Source: Orychophragmus violaceus (taxonomy: Eukaryota > Streptophyta > Magnoliopsida > Brassicales > Brassicaceae). Taken from it: a stretch of DNA of 64,000 bases. The stretch is from assembly GCA_030180135.1 (NCBI GenBank), contig CM058231.1:28957034-29021033 (forward strand), read 5' to 3'. This document shows positions 23,069 to 35,170 of the stretch, piece by piece. Numbering within the stretch: position 1 is the stretch's first letter; each line of letters begins with the position of its first letter. The notes beneath the pieces are model-generated. The model worked only from the letters and a program-made list of their open reading frames with translations. It had not been told where the DNA came from and did not search any database. The position numbers were made by a program, and so were the translations under genes.

Positions 23069-23706
23069 TGAAGGATTGTTTAGTGTTTGTCCTGGTTTAA
23101 TTCTGACAGATTAAACTCACCTAAACAGATTGGATCTAGGTTCTCTTGCAGAATCATAAAGAGATCTCAGTAATACCTTGTTATGCAGCGGAAGAATCAG
23201 GTATGAGTCAGAGATCAGCAGAACCACCAAGAGGTTGTTCCTCCAAAGGCTCACACACGCACACCAACAGGAAGAAGGCTGCTAGACCACAGAGAGGGAG
23301 GCGCAGAGAGAGAGAGAGAGAGGCGCAGGGAGAGAGCTGGAGAAAAAGAGCTAGGTTTAGTTTTAGTTATAAAACTTATGTCTAGTTCCTTTTGGGCTTT
23401 TGGGCCCAAGTCCTAATCTGATTAAATCCCTTAGATTTAATCAGGCCCTTTAATCTCTCTAAGTACAGTAAATGCCTAGCACTTTTACCGTACTTCTGCT
23501 GAACCGTTCCCTCATAGTTTCCTGTTAGCTTAGGCGTGTGACCCATATGGGATCATATAATAAAGGCAATAAATCCAAGACTTATAGATCATGAGCGGAC
23601 TCTAGCAAGCCATCATGACCCCCAGTATTATATGACTTATGTCTGATCATTGACATACTCTTACTTTCTAGAGACAGTACAGAGATTACTGGACATAATT
23701 CCAACA
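23069..23706 (-). repeat. 3' LTR of copia element
   Basis: Plus-strand ends are TGAAGG...CCAACA; on the element strand it starts TGTTGG. It contains a GA-dinucleotide run near 23302-23322. It differs from 30054..30691 by one T/A change (23090) and one T/C change (about 23413). Confidence 0.95.
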
Positions 23707-24559
23707 ATCTCCCACTTGTACTGGAATCTCTGTATTCATATTCCTTTTGTCTCAATATCTCGATTAGTCATAAGGCAAGATGAGTGTCATCCTTATAAAG
23801 CCTAATCATGTTCATCGGACTCTGATTTGATACTGACAATCCAAACGTCTCGGGACAGTCCGTTTGAGCATGGCCATGCATTTTCCAGTATTCAAATCTC
23901 CGATTGGCCTAGAGATATTCACTCCATTTATATTGGAGGGACAAATTCCATCTTGTTCCATCACTGTAAACTACTCATTTCATAATACACCCAAACAAGG
24001 TCCTTATAACTATCGCTTAACGACAGCGTTAGACAATGATCAAAGCGCATCAGTTGATGTGCAGTCACATGCATGCGAACTCAGGTCTAAGGACTATACT
24101 CTATAGTCGTAGTAAGAATCTCTTATGACACAGATATAAATATCCTGAAGAGTTCTTATAAGCGGGTCATGTCCGGTCGTATGTACCCCAACATACACCT
24201 ATGTACTGACTTTGATGCCGTGCATCTATGACATCCTGAGACTTTGTCATAAGTCACATACCAATCTAGTCTCACGCGGTTGTTGGTGTTCCAATTTCAA
24301 ACAACCTTCGACTAGGGACAGGATGATATAAGCCATCTATCAAATATAGGGTCTCATGATCAAGCTAAATGACTTTGATGACTCAAGATCAAGTCACTTA
24401 CTTCGATGACCTATAAAATGGTTCATATCATTTTGGAACGATTATTTCATCACAGTTAAAATAATCTTGAAATAATAATTTTATTTAAACATCTTAAAAT
24501 GTTTTACAAGAACATATCAATAACTAAATAAAGCCCTCAAACTCCCACTCAATTTTAGA
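23707..24559 (-). other. Copia 3' noncoding region with polypurine tract
   Basis: About 850 bases between the end of the polyprotein and the 3' LTR. The purine tract AAGTGGGAGAT (minus strand, about 23708-23718) touches the LTR. No gene was seen in the rest. Confidence 0.7.
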
Positions 24560-27500
24560 TTACATTTCAATGTCTCTAATGCCTACAGCTTCAGTCAGGT
24601 ACTCGAGCTTAGGCCTTGGGAGTGGCTTTGTCAATGGATCAGCGACATTATCATCTGTCGGAACTCGGCTGATCTTGACTTCCTTTCTATTAATGATATC
24701 ACGTATCAAGTGAAATCTTCTTAGTATATGCTTGGATTTCTGGTGTGATCTTGATTCCTTTGCCTGAGCTATAGCACCATTGTTATCACAAAACAGTGCC
24801 AGAGGCTCAGCTGCATTCGGTATCACACCTAGTTCAATAATGAACTTTCGTATCCAAACAGCTTCCTTCGCTGCTTATGAGGCGGCGACATATTCAGCTT
24901 CTGTAGTGGAATCAGCAACGGTGTCTTGCTTGGAGCTTCTCCAACTAATTGCACCGCCATTCAGACAAAAGATATAACCGGACTGTGACCGGAAATCATC
25001 TTGGTCTGTCTGGAAACTTGCGTCCGTGAATCCACTGACTTCAAGCACATCACTTCCACCGTACACCAAGAACTTATCCTTAGTATGTCTTAGATACTTC
25101 AGGATATTCTTGACGGCAATCCAGTGGTTTTCACCTGGATTTGACTGGTATCTACTCGTCATGCTCAATGCATAAGCAACATCAGGACGAGTACAGATCA
25201 TGGCATACATGATAGATCCTATTGCAGATGCATAAGGAATATTCTTCATGCGCTCAAGCTCAGCAGCCGTCGTAGGGCTCTGCTTTTTGCTTAGCGTTGT
25301 GCCATGTACCATTGGCGTGAAGCCCTTCTTGGAATCTGCCATGCTGAATCTATGCAAGACTTTGTCAATGTATGAATCTTGACACAAGCCTATCAGCCTT
25401 TTAGATCTATCCCTGTAGATCCTGATTCCAAGAACGTATGCGGCTTCACCCATGTCTTTCATGGAAAAACAACTTCCAAGCCAGTCCTTTACCGACCGCA
25501 GCATTGGTATGTCGTTTCCGAGAAGAAGTATGTCATCGACATACAGAATAAGAAATACTATCTTGCTCCCACTAGTCTTCTTATACACGCATTGTTCTTC
25601 TTCGTTTCTGATGAAGTCAAATTGCTTGATCGCTTCATCAAAACGAAGATTCCAGCTCCACGATGCTTGCTTCAATCCATAAATGGATTTATGAATCTTG
25701 CATACTTTCCCAGCATTCTTTGGATCTATGTAACCGTCAGGTTGTGTCATATACACATCCTCTTCCAGAATTCCATTCAGGAAGGCGGTTTTCACGTCCA
25801 TCTGCCAAATTTCATAATCATGAAAAGCTGCAGTTGCTAGTAGAATCCGAATAGATTTCATCATAGCCACTGGGGAATAGGTTTCATCATAATCCACACC
25901 GTGAACTTGCCTGAAACCTTTTGCCACCAACCTGGCTTTATAAATCTGGACATTTCCATCCACGTCAATCTTCTTCTTGAAGATCCATTTGCACTCGATG
26001 GCTTTTACACCAGCGGGTAAGTCAACCAACGAAAATACTTGGTTGACCGACATGGAGTCCATTTCGGAATCAGTGGCCTTACGCCACTTAGAGGAATCTG
26101 GGCCCATCATGGCTTGATTGAAGTTCGATGGTTCATCACCATCAATGATCAGAAGATCATGACAGTTAGTCACGAGGAATCCTTGATATCTCTCGGGTTC
26201 GTGACGGATCCTCCCGGATCTTCGAACTTCAGGTACTACAGGTTCAGGCTCTACAATTTCTTGTAGTTCCTCCTGCTGCTCTTCCTCATTAGGTTGAGCA
26301 GTATCCTGTTCATCTTGAATTTCTTCAAGCAGTACCTTACTCCCACTGTTTTTCTTAGAGAGAAACTCCCTCTCAAGAAAATTACAATCCCGGGCAACAA
26401 AGATCTTGTTCTCGGATCGTAGGTAGAAGTAATAAGCCTTGGTCTCCTTCGGATAACCAATGAAGTAGCATTTATCAGACTTTGGTGTAAGCTTGTCAGA
26501 GATTAATCTCTTGACATAGGCTTCACAACCCCAAATTCTAAGATAGGACAGCACTGGAGTTTCTCCAGTCCATAATTCATATGGTGTCTTAGCTACTGCT
26601 TTTGATGGCGCTCTATTTAGAGTGAACACTGCTGTTAGCAGAGCATATCCCCAAAGGGATATTGGAAGGTCTGTGTGACTCATCATAGACCGAACCATAT
26701 CCAATAAGGTCCGATTCCTCCTCTCAGACACACCATTCCATTGAGGTGTTCCAGGAGGAGTGAGTTGGGAAACTATCCCACACTCTCTCAGATGATCACT
26801 GAACTCTTGGCTCAAGTATTCTCCTCCTCGGTCGGACCGAAGAGCTTTAATGCTTTTGCCAAGTTGGTTCTGTACTTCATTTTGGAATTCTCTGAATCTC
26901 TCAAACGATTCAGACTTATGTTTCATTAAATAAACATATCCATACCTGCTGAAATCATCAGTGAAGGTAATGAAGTACTGATAGTTTCCTCTTGCATTTG
27001 TGGACATTGGGCCACACACATCAGTGTGTATCAGGCCCAATAAGTCACTGGCCCTCTCGTTGGGTTTATTAAAGGGGGCCCGCGTCATTTTTCCCATCAG
27101 ATAGGATTCGCATTTCTCACATGACTCAAAGTCAAATGAGACAAGAAGTCCATTCGAATGGAGCCTCTTAATGCGTTTCTCACTGATGTGCCCTAAACGA
27201 CAATGCCATAGAAACGTTTGGTTCTCCTCATTAGTTTTGAACCGTTTGGTATTAATGTTATAAATTGGTGCGGATTGATCAAGTATGTAAAGCCCATTCG
27301 TAAGAGGGGCACAACCGTAGAACAAATTATTGCGATTGAAGGAACATAATTTATTCTTAACTGAAAAATCATAACCTTCCAAATCCAACAAAGAAACTGA
27401 AATAATATTTCTGCTTATCGCAGGTACAAAATAACAGTTATTAAGTTCTAAAACCAATCCCGAAGGTAAAGACAACAAGTATGTGCCTACAGCTAGTGCA

Positions 27501-28534
27501 GGAACTTTCGCTCCATTCCCAACTCGTAGCTCCACTTGTCCTTGCTTCAGCTTCCTACTGTTGCTGAGTGCCTGCATATTAGTACAAATATGAGCCCCAC
27601 AATCAGTATCCATAACCCATGAGGTATTATCAGAAGTAGTTGTATTAACTTCTATAACAAAAATACCTGATGAAGAAGTCTCCAGAGTCTTCTTCTTCAA
27701 TTCCTTTAGACCTTCCAGGAATTTCTTACATTCTCTCCTCCAATGCCCTGGTTCTTTGCAGAACCTGCAGATGTCAGTAGGCCCAGCCTTGGACTTGGGC
27801 TTGGGCTTTGGCGTGTCCTTGTCCGAGACTTGAACAGCCTTAGCCTTTCCCTTGTCCTTGGCAGAGGATTTCTTAAAGCCCTTGCCCTTTTGCACCATAA
27901 GCACGTTGGGGTCCTTGGCTTTCCTCAAGTTGGGCTCTGCAGTCTTGAGCACTCCGTGAAGCTCAGGCAATGTCTTACTCAAGCCATGCATATTGAAGTT
28001 CAGGATGAACTGATCATAGCTTGCAGGTAAAGACTGCAGAACGATGTCGCAGGCAAGTTCCTGGCTGATAGGGCAGTCGAGTTTCTGAAGATGATCGAGA
28101 TAACCCATCATCTTCAAGACATGAGGACTCACTGCCGCATTTGCAGCCATTTTACAGTCTAAGAGGTTCTTAACTGTCTGAAACCTCTCAGTTCTTGCCT
28201 GCTCCTGAAAAAGCGATTTCAGGCTTGCCATTATCTCGATGGGCGACAGCACACTCTCGAACTGCATTTGCAATTCAGGAGTCATGGTTGCCAACATCAG
28301 GCAATAGACATCATTTTCATCTGACGAATGCTTTTCCCAAGCATTGTGCAGATTCCTGGCGGCATTGTTTGGAGGCCTCTCGGGGAGGGGATCACGAAGG
28401 ACATATTCCTTCTTCTCCTGCTTGAGGACTAGCCTCAAGTTCCTTGACCACGTCAGGAAGTTCGTTCCAGTCAGCTTCTCCTTGTCGAGAACAGACCGGA
28501 TTGAGAATGTGTTTTGTGTGCTTGTTGTAGTCAT
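24560..28534 (-). pseudogene. Copia gag-pol polyprotein with one stop and altered protease
   Basis: The ATG at 28532-28534 opens 1219 codons. Gag occupies about residues 1-250, with a CCHC knuckle from residue 256 (CRFCKEPGHWRREC). The protease motif reads DTD at 309-311, where copia proteases have DTG or DSG (codon 27602-27604 is GAT). Integrase has WHCRLGH...CEKC and a D,D,E set (HTDVCGP, RSDRGGEY, NGVSERRN). Reverse transcriptase has YVDD at 998-1001. RNase H follows with TEAEYVAAS. A TAA at 24872-24874 then stands where most relatives have Glu. The same frame continues to 24560 with the normal RNase H end (FCDNNGAIA; KHILRRFHLIRD). The total would be about 1324 residues. Confidence 0.9.
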
Positions 28535-30053
28535 TGCTGAAATTTAAGATAAAAAGGATTTTAGTTTATATGTTCAATATGAGTAAACTCGCATTATATT
28601 CAATAACATTAGTTACCCTTAATAGAATATAATGATTCCAAGATCCACATATAACTAAGATCAAAGTGGGCCACTGGCCGTCACCCAACCTTAGCTTATA
28701 TCGGTAAGCCCTATTTCGGCTAATTATATCCGTGATATAACTCTTGGTTGTGAATCTGGGCCCGAGGCCCAATCCACTCTGATGTCTCAAGGCTCGGGAC
28801 TCCCGATGGCCTAGTCAAGAAAACCAGACTATACAGTCATGTAATCACTAATGTCTGGGACTCCCAATGACATTAATGAATCACAAACTGTCTTACCCAC
28901 GCAAAAGATAGACACCCTCACACTGTAAGGCCATGTGTACGATTGAATGGGTTTCAACAGCTGACATAGACTGGACAAGACATCCAACGCTTGATATTAT
29001 TTGAGGTTTATAGGTTTTCTTAAAATTTCATTCCAAAATAGAAGATTACTATTTTTGGAAACTTTCCATTTTGGGAAACCTACTATTTTTGGAAACTTTC
29101 ATAATTGGAAACTTCCTAAATATGGAAACTTTCTAACTATAGAAATTTCCTAAATATCCAAAACATGCAAATCTAGAAACTTCTATTCTAAGAAACTTTC
29201 TAATTTGAAATTTTGGAAACTGATTAATTTAAAATCAAATTTTAATTATTAAATGAATTTTAAATTAAATCTGAAGAAAAGACTCAAATAACCGGCCCAA
29301 TTGTTTTAACTTCTTGGCCCAAGGCCCAAGAATTGGTCTATGTCCAAGACATAACCCAATTGCCCAATTAAATGACATAACCGGTCTGGTTCATTAAAAT
29401 TGGTCTAACCAAGATTAATTACTACGATAACCACAATTGTTAACCGGTTATTTACTAAACCGGATTTTCTCAATTTATTTGGTCCAACCAAATCAAATTA
29501 GAAAACCACTGGTTTAGGCACTAAATCCAATTTTATTTCGACATTGGATTTCTTATCACGGTTTAACCAGATTTAATAAATTTTATTAAGTCTGTAAACC
29601 GTGACGATTAAATTTTAATTATCTGAACCGAACCATAAACCAAACCGAACCAACCGATCGGTCACGTGAACCGATCACGACCGAGTCGCAAGCTTCACGC
29701 GACCGAGAGGAGACACGATCGGGACAGCCGCAAGCATCACGCTTCCGCGATCGGGTCGACAGTCGGGACGGGACGGGACGGGACGAGAGAGGCGGGACGC
29801 GATCGTCCATCTCTCGCGATCGGAACGACCACGCGACTCGATCCGGCAAACCGATCGGTCCGTGCGTCACTCCGATCCGGACGTCCGACTCGACCACACT
29901 CCGGCTTAGTTTAGGGTTTTTATAGGTTTTAATTCTTTTGTTTCTTAAGTGTTTTCTTATCAATTTCAAGCACAGATTGATTCAAACACTTCTAAACAAC
30001 CTAAACAAGATTCTAACAAGAAATCCTAATAGAACCAATGGCTCTGATACCAC
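28535..30053 (-). other. Copia 5' leader, including a CpG-rich tract and primer site
   Basis: A 1.5-kb untranslated leader. At 30040-30053 the minus strand reads GTGGTATCAGAGCCA, the initiator tRNA-Met primer-binding site, directly beside the 5' LTR. The stretch 29640..29905 is unusually rich in CpG, with repeated CGATCG/GCGATCGG words and a CGGGACGGGACGGGACGGGA run (29763-29782). Between about 29020 and 29220 lies AT-rich DNA with repeated GGAAACTTTC-like words. Open frames in the CpG-rich part are not considered genes. Confidence 0.7.
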
Positions 30054-30691
30054 TGAAGGATTGTTTAGTGTTTGACCTGGTTTAATTCTGACAGATTAAA
30101 CTCACCTAAACAGATTGGATCTAGGTTCTCTTGCAGAATCATAAAGAGATCTCAGTAATACCTTGTTATGCAGCGGAAGAATCAGGTATGAGTCAGAGAT
30201 CAGCAGAACCACCAAGAGGTTGTTCCTCCAAAGGCTCACACACGCACACCAACAGGAAGAAGGCTGCTAGACCACAGAGAGGGAGGCGCAGAGAGAGAGA
30301 GAGAGAGGCGCAGGGAGAGAGCTGGAGAAAAAGAGCTAGGTTTAGTTTTAGTTATAAAACTTATGTCTAGTTCCTTTTGGGCTTTTGGGCCCAAGTCCCA
30401 ATCTGATTAAATCCCTTAGATTTAATCAGGCCCTTTAATCTCTCTAAGTACAGTAAATGCCTAGCACTTTTACCGTACTTCTGCTGAACCGTTCCCTCAT
30501 AGTTTCCTGTTAGCTTAGGCGTGTGACCCATATGGGATCATATAATAAAGGCAATAAATCCAAGACTTATAGATCATGAGCGGACTCTAGCAAGCCATCA
30601 TGACCCCCAGTATTATATGACTTATGTCTGATCATTGACATACTCTTACTTTCTAGAGACAGTACAGAGATTACTGGACATAATTCCAACA
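30054..30691 (-). repeat. 5' LTR of copia element
   Basis: 638 bp, same ends as the 3' copy, followed by TGGAC at 30692-30696. Being at the start of the element on the minus strand, it would hold the promoter. Confidence 0.95.
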
Positions 30692-33600
30692 TGGACTCAC
30701 CCAATCACTATCAGAGATAGGATATATAATTCCAGCGTCAAGGAGTTTCATAATCTCCTTTTTGACTACTTCCTGCAGATTAGGATTAAGTCTCCTCTGA
30801 TGTTCGATTGATGTCTTGGACTCATCCTCAAGATGTATCCGGTGCATGCACAGCTCCGGTGAGATACCTGAAATATCATTAAGGGAATAGCCAAGAGCTT
30901 TGCGATGCTTGCGCAGCTTGCTTAGCAGTAAGGTGAGCTCTGCGTTGTTCAGGCTAGCATTAACAATCACTGGGTATGTTGAATTAGGTCCAAGAAAGGC
31001 GTACCTTAGCCCGGATGGAAGTTGTTTCAGATCTATTTTCGGAGCCTTTTCTTCTGCCCAGTCTCTGTCGTCTTGCAACGATCGTTGCTTAGATGGTGTC
31101 GATCGTTGCAGTCCCGCGTCAGACACTTCTACCTGCATTGCAACCTCGACAGAATCCATCAATCTTGTATAGCACATCGCAGGCTCGTCCTGTAGGTATT
31201 CCAACTCCAAAATAGAGCTCAGTAAAGCCCTTTCTAGTGGATCCTCTGCATGTGATTGGTGGAAGTACTCTGTAGCCAAATCACCCAATGTGTCCACATA
31301 GAAGGTTTGCCCGTCGATGGTTGGTCTCTTTACCAGTTTGTTCATGTCAAAACTCATCTTCAAATCTCCCACATTTAGAACTATTTTGCCTCCCTGACAG
31401 TCAATCATCGCACCAGCTGTTGCTAAGAAAGATCTGCCTAGAATCAATGGGTCTTTTGGCTCCTGTCCATATTGTAGAACCACAAAATCAGTTGGGATCA
31501 CACACTTGCCAACCGTTATATGCACATCCTCTATTACTCCTTCGGGAATCCTGACTGATCTGTCTGCCAAAACCAGTGATATCCTAGTTGGTATAAAATC
31601 TGTCATCCCTAGTCTTTTAGCAACTGAAAGGGGCATCAGATTTACACTGGAGCCAAGATCACATAGGGACCTTTCGAACCTCTCCTTGTAGATAGCACAA
31701 TCTAATACGAAGATGCATGGATCTTTTAATTTCTCTGGAATTATGCCTTGAACCACTGCACTACATACTTCATTGAGCATCATTATACTTTCTTCATCAG
31801 ACCATTTTCCAGAAATTGCATCCTTAAGGCATCTCTTCATCATGGGGGAAGTTTCAATGGAATCCAACAAAGGTACTTCAACCTTTACCTTTTTTATGAA
31901 CTCCTTCCATTTTGCATACTGCCTATCATTCTTAGCTTTTCTGGGGTTCTTGGGATAAGGTATCTTAGGCTTGTATACCCTTTCAGCCGACTGTTTTGGT
32001 TTTTCAGCACTCGAACTTTCTGCAGTCACCTTGTGTCGATTGTTGCTCTTATCGCATCGGTCGATGCTAGGCGACTTTGTAACGACCTCCGGTTCCTTGA
32101 TTTCGCTTGACAACGATCGTTGCTTAGATGCATCGATCGACTCGCGGCGAATATCGCGTATCTCATCTTCCAACTCTTCAATTTCCACGAGTTCCTCAAC
32201 GCTTAACTGCTTTTTCTGGCCAGATGACAGCTCCTTACCACTTCTCAATGTCACGGCATTGCATTGGTACTTAGGATTGGCATCAGTCCTTCCCGGGAGA
32301 TATCCCTCTTCCCTTTGAGCGTGTCCAGCAGATCTTGCAACCTTAGCATCAAGCTCTTTCATGTGTGTGTTCAAACACTCAAACTTCCCATTCAGCTCCC
32401 TGTAGATTGTATCCATCTTCGCGTCAGCATCTGCTGCGTACTTAGTCTGACTCTCCATTAGCTGTCTTAGCATCATCTCTACTTTACTCTCAGACCCATT
32501 GGCTTTCTTAAAACCACCTTGCTGAACTCCATTGGAGAATCTGTTTCCCTGTTGATTTCTAAATCCACTACCTTGGAAACCAGAACCTCCCATGTAATTC
32601 ACCTCTTCTTCCTGAGTGTCCTCCTCAGTCTGAATTACCTCTACATCTTGGGTAGAGTGGACAGCTTTCTTACTTGTTAGGAGATCGTAAACTGTGTCTA
32701 GCCTAGACCTAATCTCAGTCATGTTAGAATCCTCTATACTTCCACCGGATTTCTTCCTCTTTTCATTTATAGTCTTGCAACTGTAGCTGCTAATCAGGTT
32801 CCCAATCAACTGCTTAGCTTGCGTAGGAGTCCTGGTGTTGAAATTAGCATTACTGGAATTATCCAGCGCAGTTTGATAAGGGAGATCTATGCCTCTGAAG
32901 AAGATACCAATCAGCTGTACTTCTGTGAATCCATGGTGTGGACAGTCACGCTGATACTGCTTAAATCTCATCCAGGCAGTCTTCAAGGGCTCCACAGCTC
33001 CTTGGGAAAAAGTGAGTATGTCCTGTCTGGACTGATCTGAGCGCGCATCATCATAAAAGTGACGCAGGAACTCACTCTTTAAGGCTGCCCAAGTAGTATA
33101 CTGACCAGGTGCCAGTTGTCTCAGCCATGCACTAGCGTCTCCAGCAAGACTGTGCGGAAATAGCTTAAGGAACAGATAGTCCGGGCATACTCCTTCATAC
33201 TTCATGCCAGTGACTATGTCCTCAAACTTGTCAATGTAATCCATAGGCTGCTCTGCTTGAAGGCCATGAAAAGCAATCTGCCTCATCAGCTGGTAGTAGA
33301 TGGTCTTGACCTCAAAATCATTCCTCTCAAAAGCATGAAGCACTAAAGCTGCTCGGTTTGCATGAAACTCATCAGGTCTGTTGTAGTCAGCTAGTGTCCT
33401 CTCATGAACCACCATCTCTCTACCTTGGGCCCGTTCCTGACCCTGGTTTTGGTTCTGCTCCTGTTGCTGTTGCTCAGGAGGGTCAGGGATCACTCGTCCA
33501 TCAGCATCAATCCTCTGCCCAGCAGCATTGTAAGGATTGTTTTCCGGATCCCTCAGGACACCTTCAGCATCTCGTATCAAGATCAGACGTTCTCGTACCA

Positions 33601-33709
33601 TTCTCTCTCTCTTTTCTCTTCTGATAGTCCTTTCTAGACGTCCAAGCTCCTCAAGATCGAGATTAACCAAGCTCGAGTTCGGATTACTTCTAGTTTTCTG
33701 CGTTGGCAT
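30692..33709 (-). pseudogene. Element B gag-protease and start of reverse transcriptase (split by copia)
   Basis: The first in-frame ATG is at 33707-33709 (MPTQKTRSN); the open frame extends a little upstream without another ATG. About 1000 codons. A Glu/Arg-rich N-terminal helix comes first, then the retrotransposon gag domain (about residues 130-300; SAWLRQLAPGQYTTW, LKSEFLRHF, and later GFTEVQLIGIFFRGI). A Gly/Gln-rich linker and charged region follow. The Athila-type protease region (SLCDLGSSVNLMPLSVAKRLG) carries DLGSS, which is usual in this lineage. The beginning of reverse transcriptase stops at DWVSP, where the copia element sits. SID- and KQRS-containing peptides in gag coincide with the CGATCG palindromes (about 32110-32143 and 31075-31109). 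Confidence 0.85.
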
Positions 33710-33729
33710 AAACTGTCTGTAATCGTCCA

Positions 33730-33814
33730 GCAACGATCGATGCTATCAGTGCAACGATCGGTTCAATCTCTAATCGCCTAGTGACGAACGATGCAAGGGT
33801 GCAACGATCGACGC
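33730..33814 (-). repeat. Palindrome cluster in the Athila leader
   Basis: Near-copies of GCAWCGATCGWTGC at 33730-33743, 33751-33764, 33783-33794 and 33801-33814, just upstream of the gag start. These are the same motif family as inside pol and in the LTRs. Confidence 0.65.
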
Positions 33815-33946
33815 AGTGCGAAATCGGTACCTGCGACAGAGAGAAAAACGAAAATTAATAAAACTGAAAATAAAAACAAAAACGAAAACAAAAAAGAAAA
33901 ATCCTAGTAAAACCCTAGGCTCGAAGCTATCGAAGACTCAAAGAGT

Positions 33947-33963
33947 CCCCGGCAACGGCGCCA
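33947..33963 (-). other. Primer-binding site of element B (tRNA-Asp type)
   Basis: On the minus strand TGGCGCCGTTGCCGGGG lies six bases inside the 5' LTR. This is the primer site complementary to the 3' end of tRNA-Asp that is characteristic of Athila elements, and it fixes the orientation of element B. Confidence 0.9.
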
Positions 33964-33969
33964 AAAACT

Positions 33970-35165
33970 TGATAGGTCAAGAATTCATCCCTATACTAAA
34001 CTGCAAGTGCACAGCAATATCAATGTAGTATATAGGGTATCGAAATCCACAGAGACTCTGGTGTTCAATAGCTCAAGAACAGGAATTTAACTAGGAAGAA
34101 AGCAATGTAATTGAATTAAAAGCAATGCAAGAAAGTAAATCAGTAGCAGAGATTGTTGGTTGTGAAAACAAGTTATTAAGAGCGCTAGGTCTAGGGCGTT
34201 CTCAGGAAATCAGACAAGCAGACAGTTCATTCAGCAAGGATCTAATTAAGCACAGTTCTAGAACTCAAAACACAGATATAGAATTAACCAAATTCCTTTG
34301 CGATAATTCTCTAAGTCTAAGTGCAGCAAACCAAACTTTCGTTTGCGAGAACTAACAGATTAAACCAGCTTTAATTCCAAGTTTGATATGTTCACAATTA
34401 TCCTAAACCAAACTTCCGTTTGCGCAAAGTTTAATTGCCCAATTTAATTAGTTCAGATTCCTAAACCCCACTTCCGTGACGTATTTAGCAACCTAAGATC
34501 TAGATTCTAATTGATCAGGTTAGAACTAGCTTTAAGCACAATTAAATTGAAGAACAGATAAAGTTTGAATCCTTAGCTGAAATTGAACAAGTCTAGCAGG
34601 TCATGAAATCCTATGTGAGAAACCCTAAACCTAACAAGGAATCTACTCAGACATAGATAATGAAAACATAATCATATGATGAATAAATTGCATAAAAGAA
34701 TAAGAGTAAAAGGGGTTCAAATCTTCTCCAAATACAGATGATGTAACAGGTTCAGATCAGCCCCAAAAGCTCTAAAAATCCTCTGCTCTTAATTATGAAA
34801 GCGTAATGTAAAGTAAACACCAAAAACTTAATTATATAGGTCTAATCTCGGCCAGGGGCTTCTTTGTAAATATCAGGAACTTCTGGATCAAAGTGCAATA
34901 TCTTGATTCTTCTAAACCGCCGAGTTTTGGCCCATCTCGCTGGTGCATCGATCGATGCTAGGCATGCAACGATCGACACCTTTCTCTGTTTCGGACAGTG
35001 AACTCTATCTCTCGGCCAAACACTCCAAAAATCTCCAAAATGCTCCATTATCTCCAATTCAGCTCCAAACCTGATTATACATGTAAAAGACTCTAAAAGA
35101 ACACAAAAGACACTAAAAACACAACTATATCATGGCATAAAACCGGTAAAAACCATGATATATCA
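33970..35165 (-). repeat. 5' LTR of element B
   Basis: 1196 bp, same ends as 17748..18944. The CTCCA target duplication follows at 35166-35170. The perfect GCATCGATCGATGC palindrome is at 34945-34958 and GCAACGATCG at 34966-34975, both conserved between the two LTRs. Confidence 0.9.
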
Positions 35166-35170
35166 CTCCA

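Larger units (their letters stand above)
23069..30691 (-). mobile_element. Element C: Ty1/copia retrotransposon, innermost and youngest
   Basis: A 7.6-kb element on the minus strand with 638-bp LTRs at 23069..23706 (3') and 30054..30691 (5'), flanked by TGGAC. An initiator tRNA-Met primer site lies beside the 5' LTR and a purine tract (AAGTGGGAGAT) beside the 3' LTR. A single gag-pol frame has copia domain order: gag, protease, integrase, reverse transcriptase, RNase H. The LTRs differ at only two positions by eye. It carries two apparent lesions: a protease active-site change and a stop in RNase H. It splits the Athila polyprotein. Confidence 0.95.
17748..35165 (-). mobile_element. Element B: Athila-type Ty3/gypsy retrotransposon
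   Basis: The LTRs at 17748..18944 (3') and 33970..35165 (5') are about 1.2 kb each and flanked by CTCCA. The primer-binding site is of the tRNA-Asp type used by Athila elements, and the purine tract lies at 18945-18958. Gag-protease and pol lie on the minus strand, split by the copia element at 23069..30691. Integrase, RNase H and protease sequences (LCDLGSS; YHPQTSGQVEVSNR) are of Athila type. No env-like frame is present in the 1.4 kb before the 3' LTR. The LTRs differ at about nine positions plus one 1-base indel by eye. A frameshift near 20525 breaks the integrase tail. Confidence 0.9.

Noticed and set aside
23146..23385. 79-codon open frame, repeated at 30131..30370
   Set aside because: It lies in both copia LTRs and crosses a GA microsatellite; coding is not supported.
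27602..27604. DTD in the copia protease as a normal family variant
   Set aside because: Copia proteases almost always have D-T/S-G. I kept it as a likely lesion but could not compare it with siblings.
29619..29969. Arg/Ser-rich frames of 116 and 82 codons on opposite strands
   Set aside because: They are by-products of the CpG-rich leader sequence, which opens several frames at once.
33947..33963. Possible tRNA gene fragment
   Set aside because: The tRNA-Asp complementarity is a retrotransposon primer-binding site; there is no cloverleaf around it. The same holds for the tRNA-Met-like sites at 13356 and 30040.
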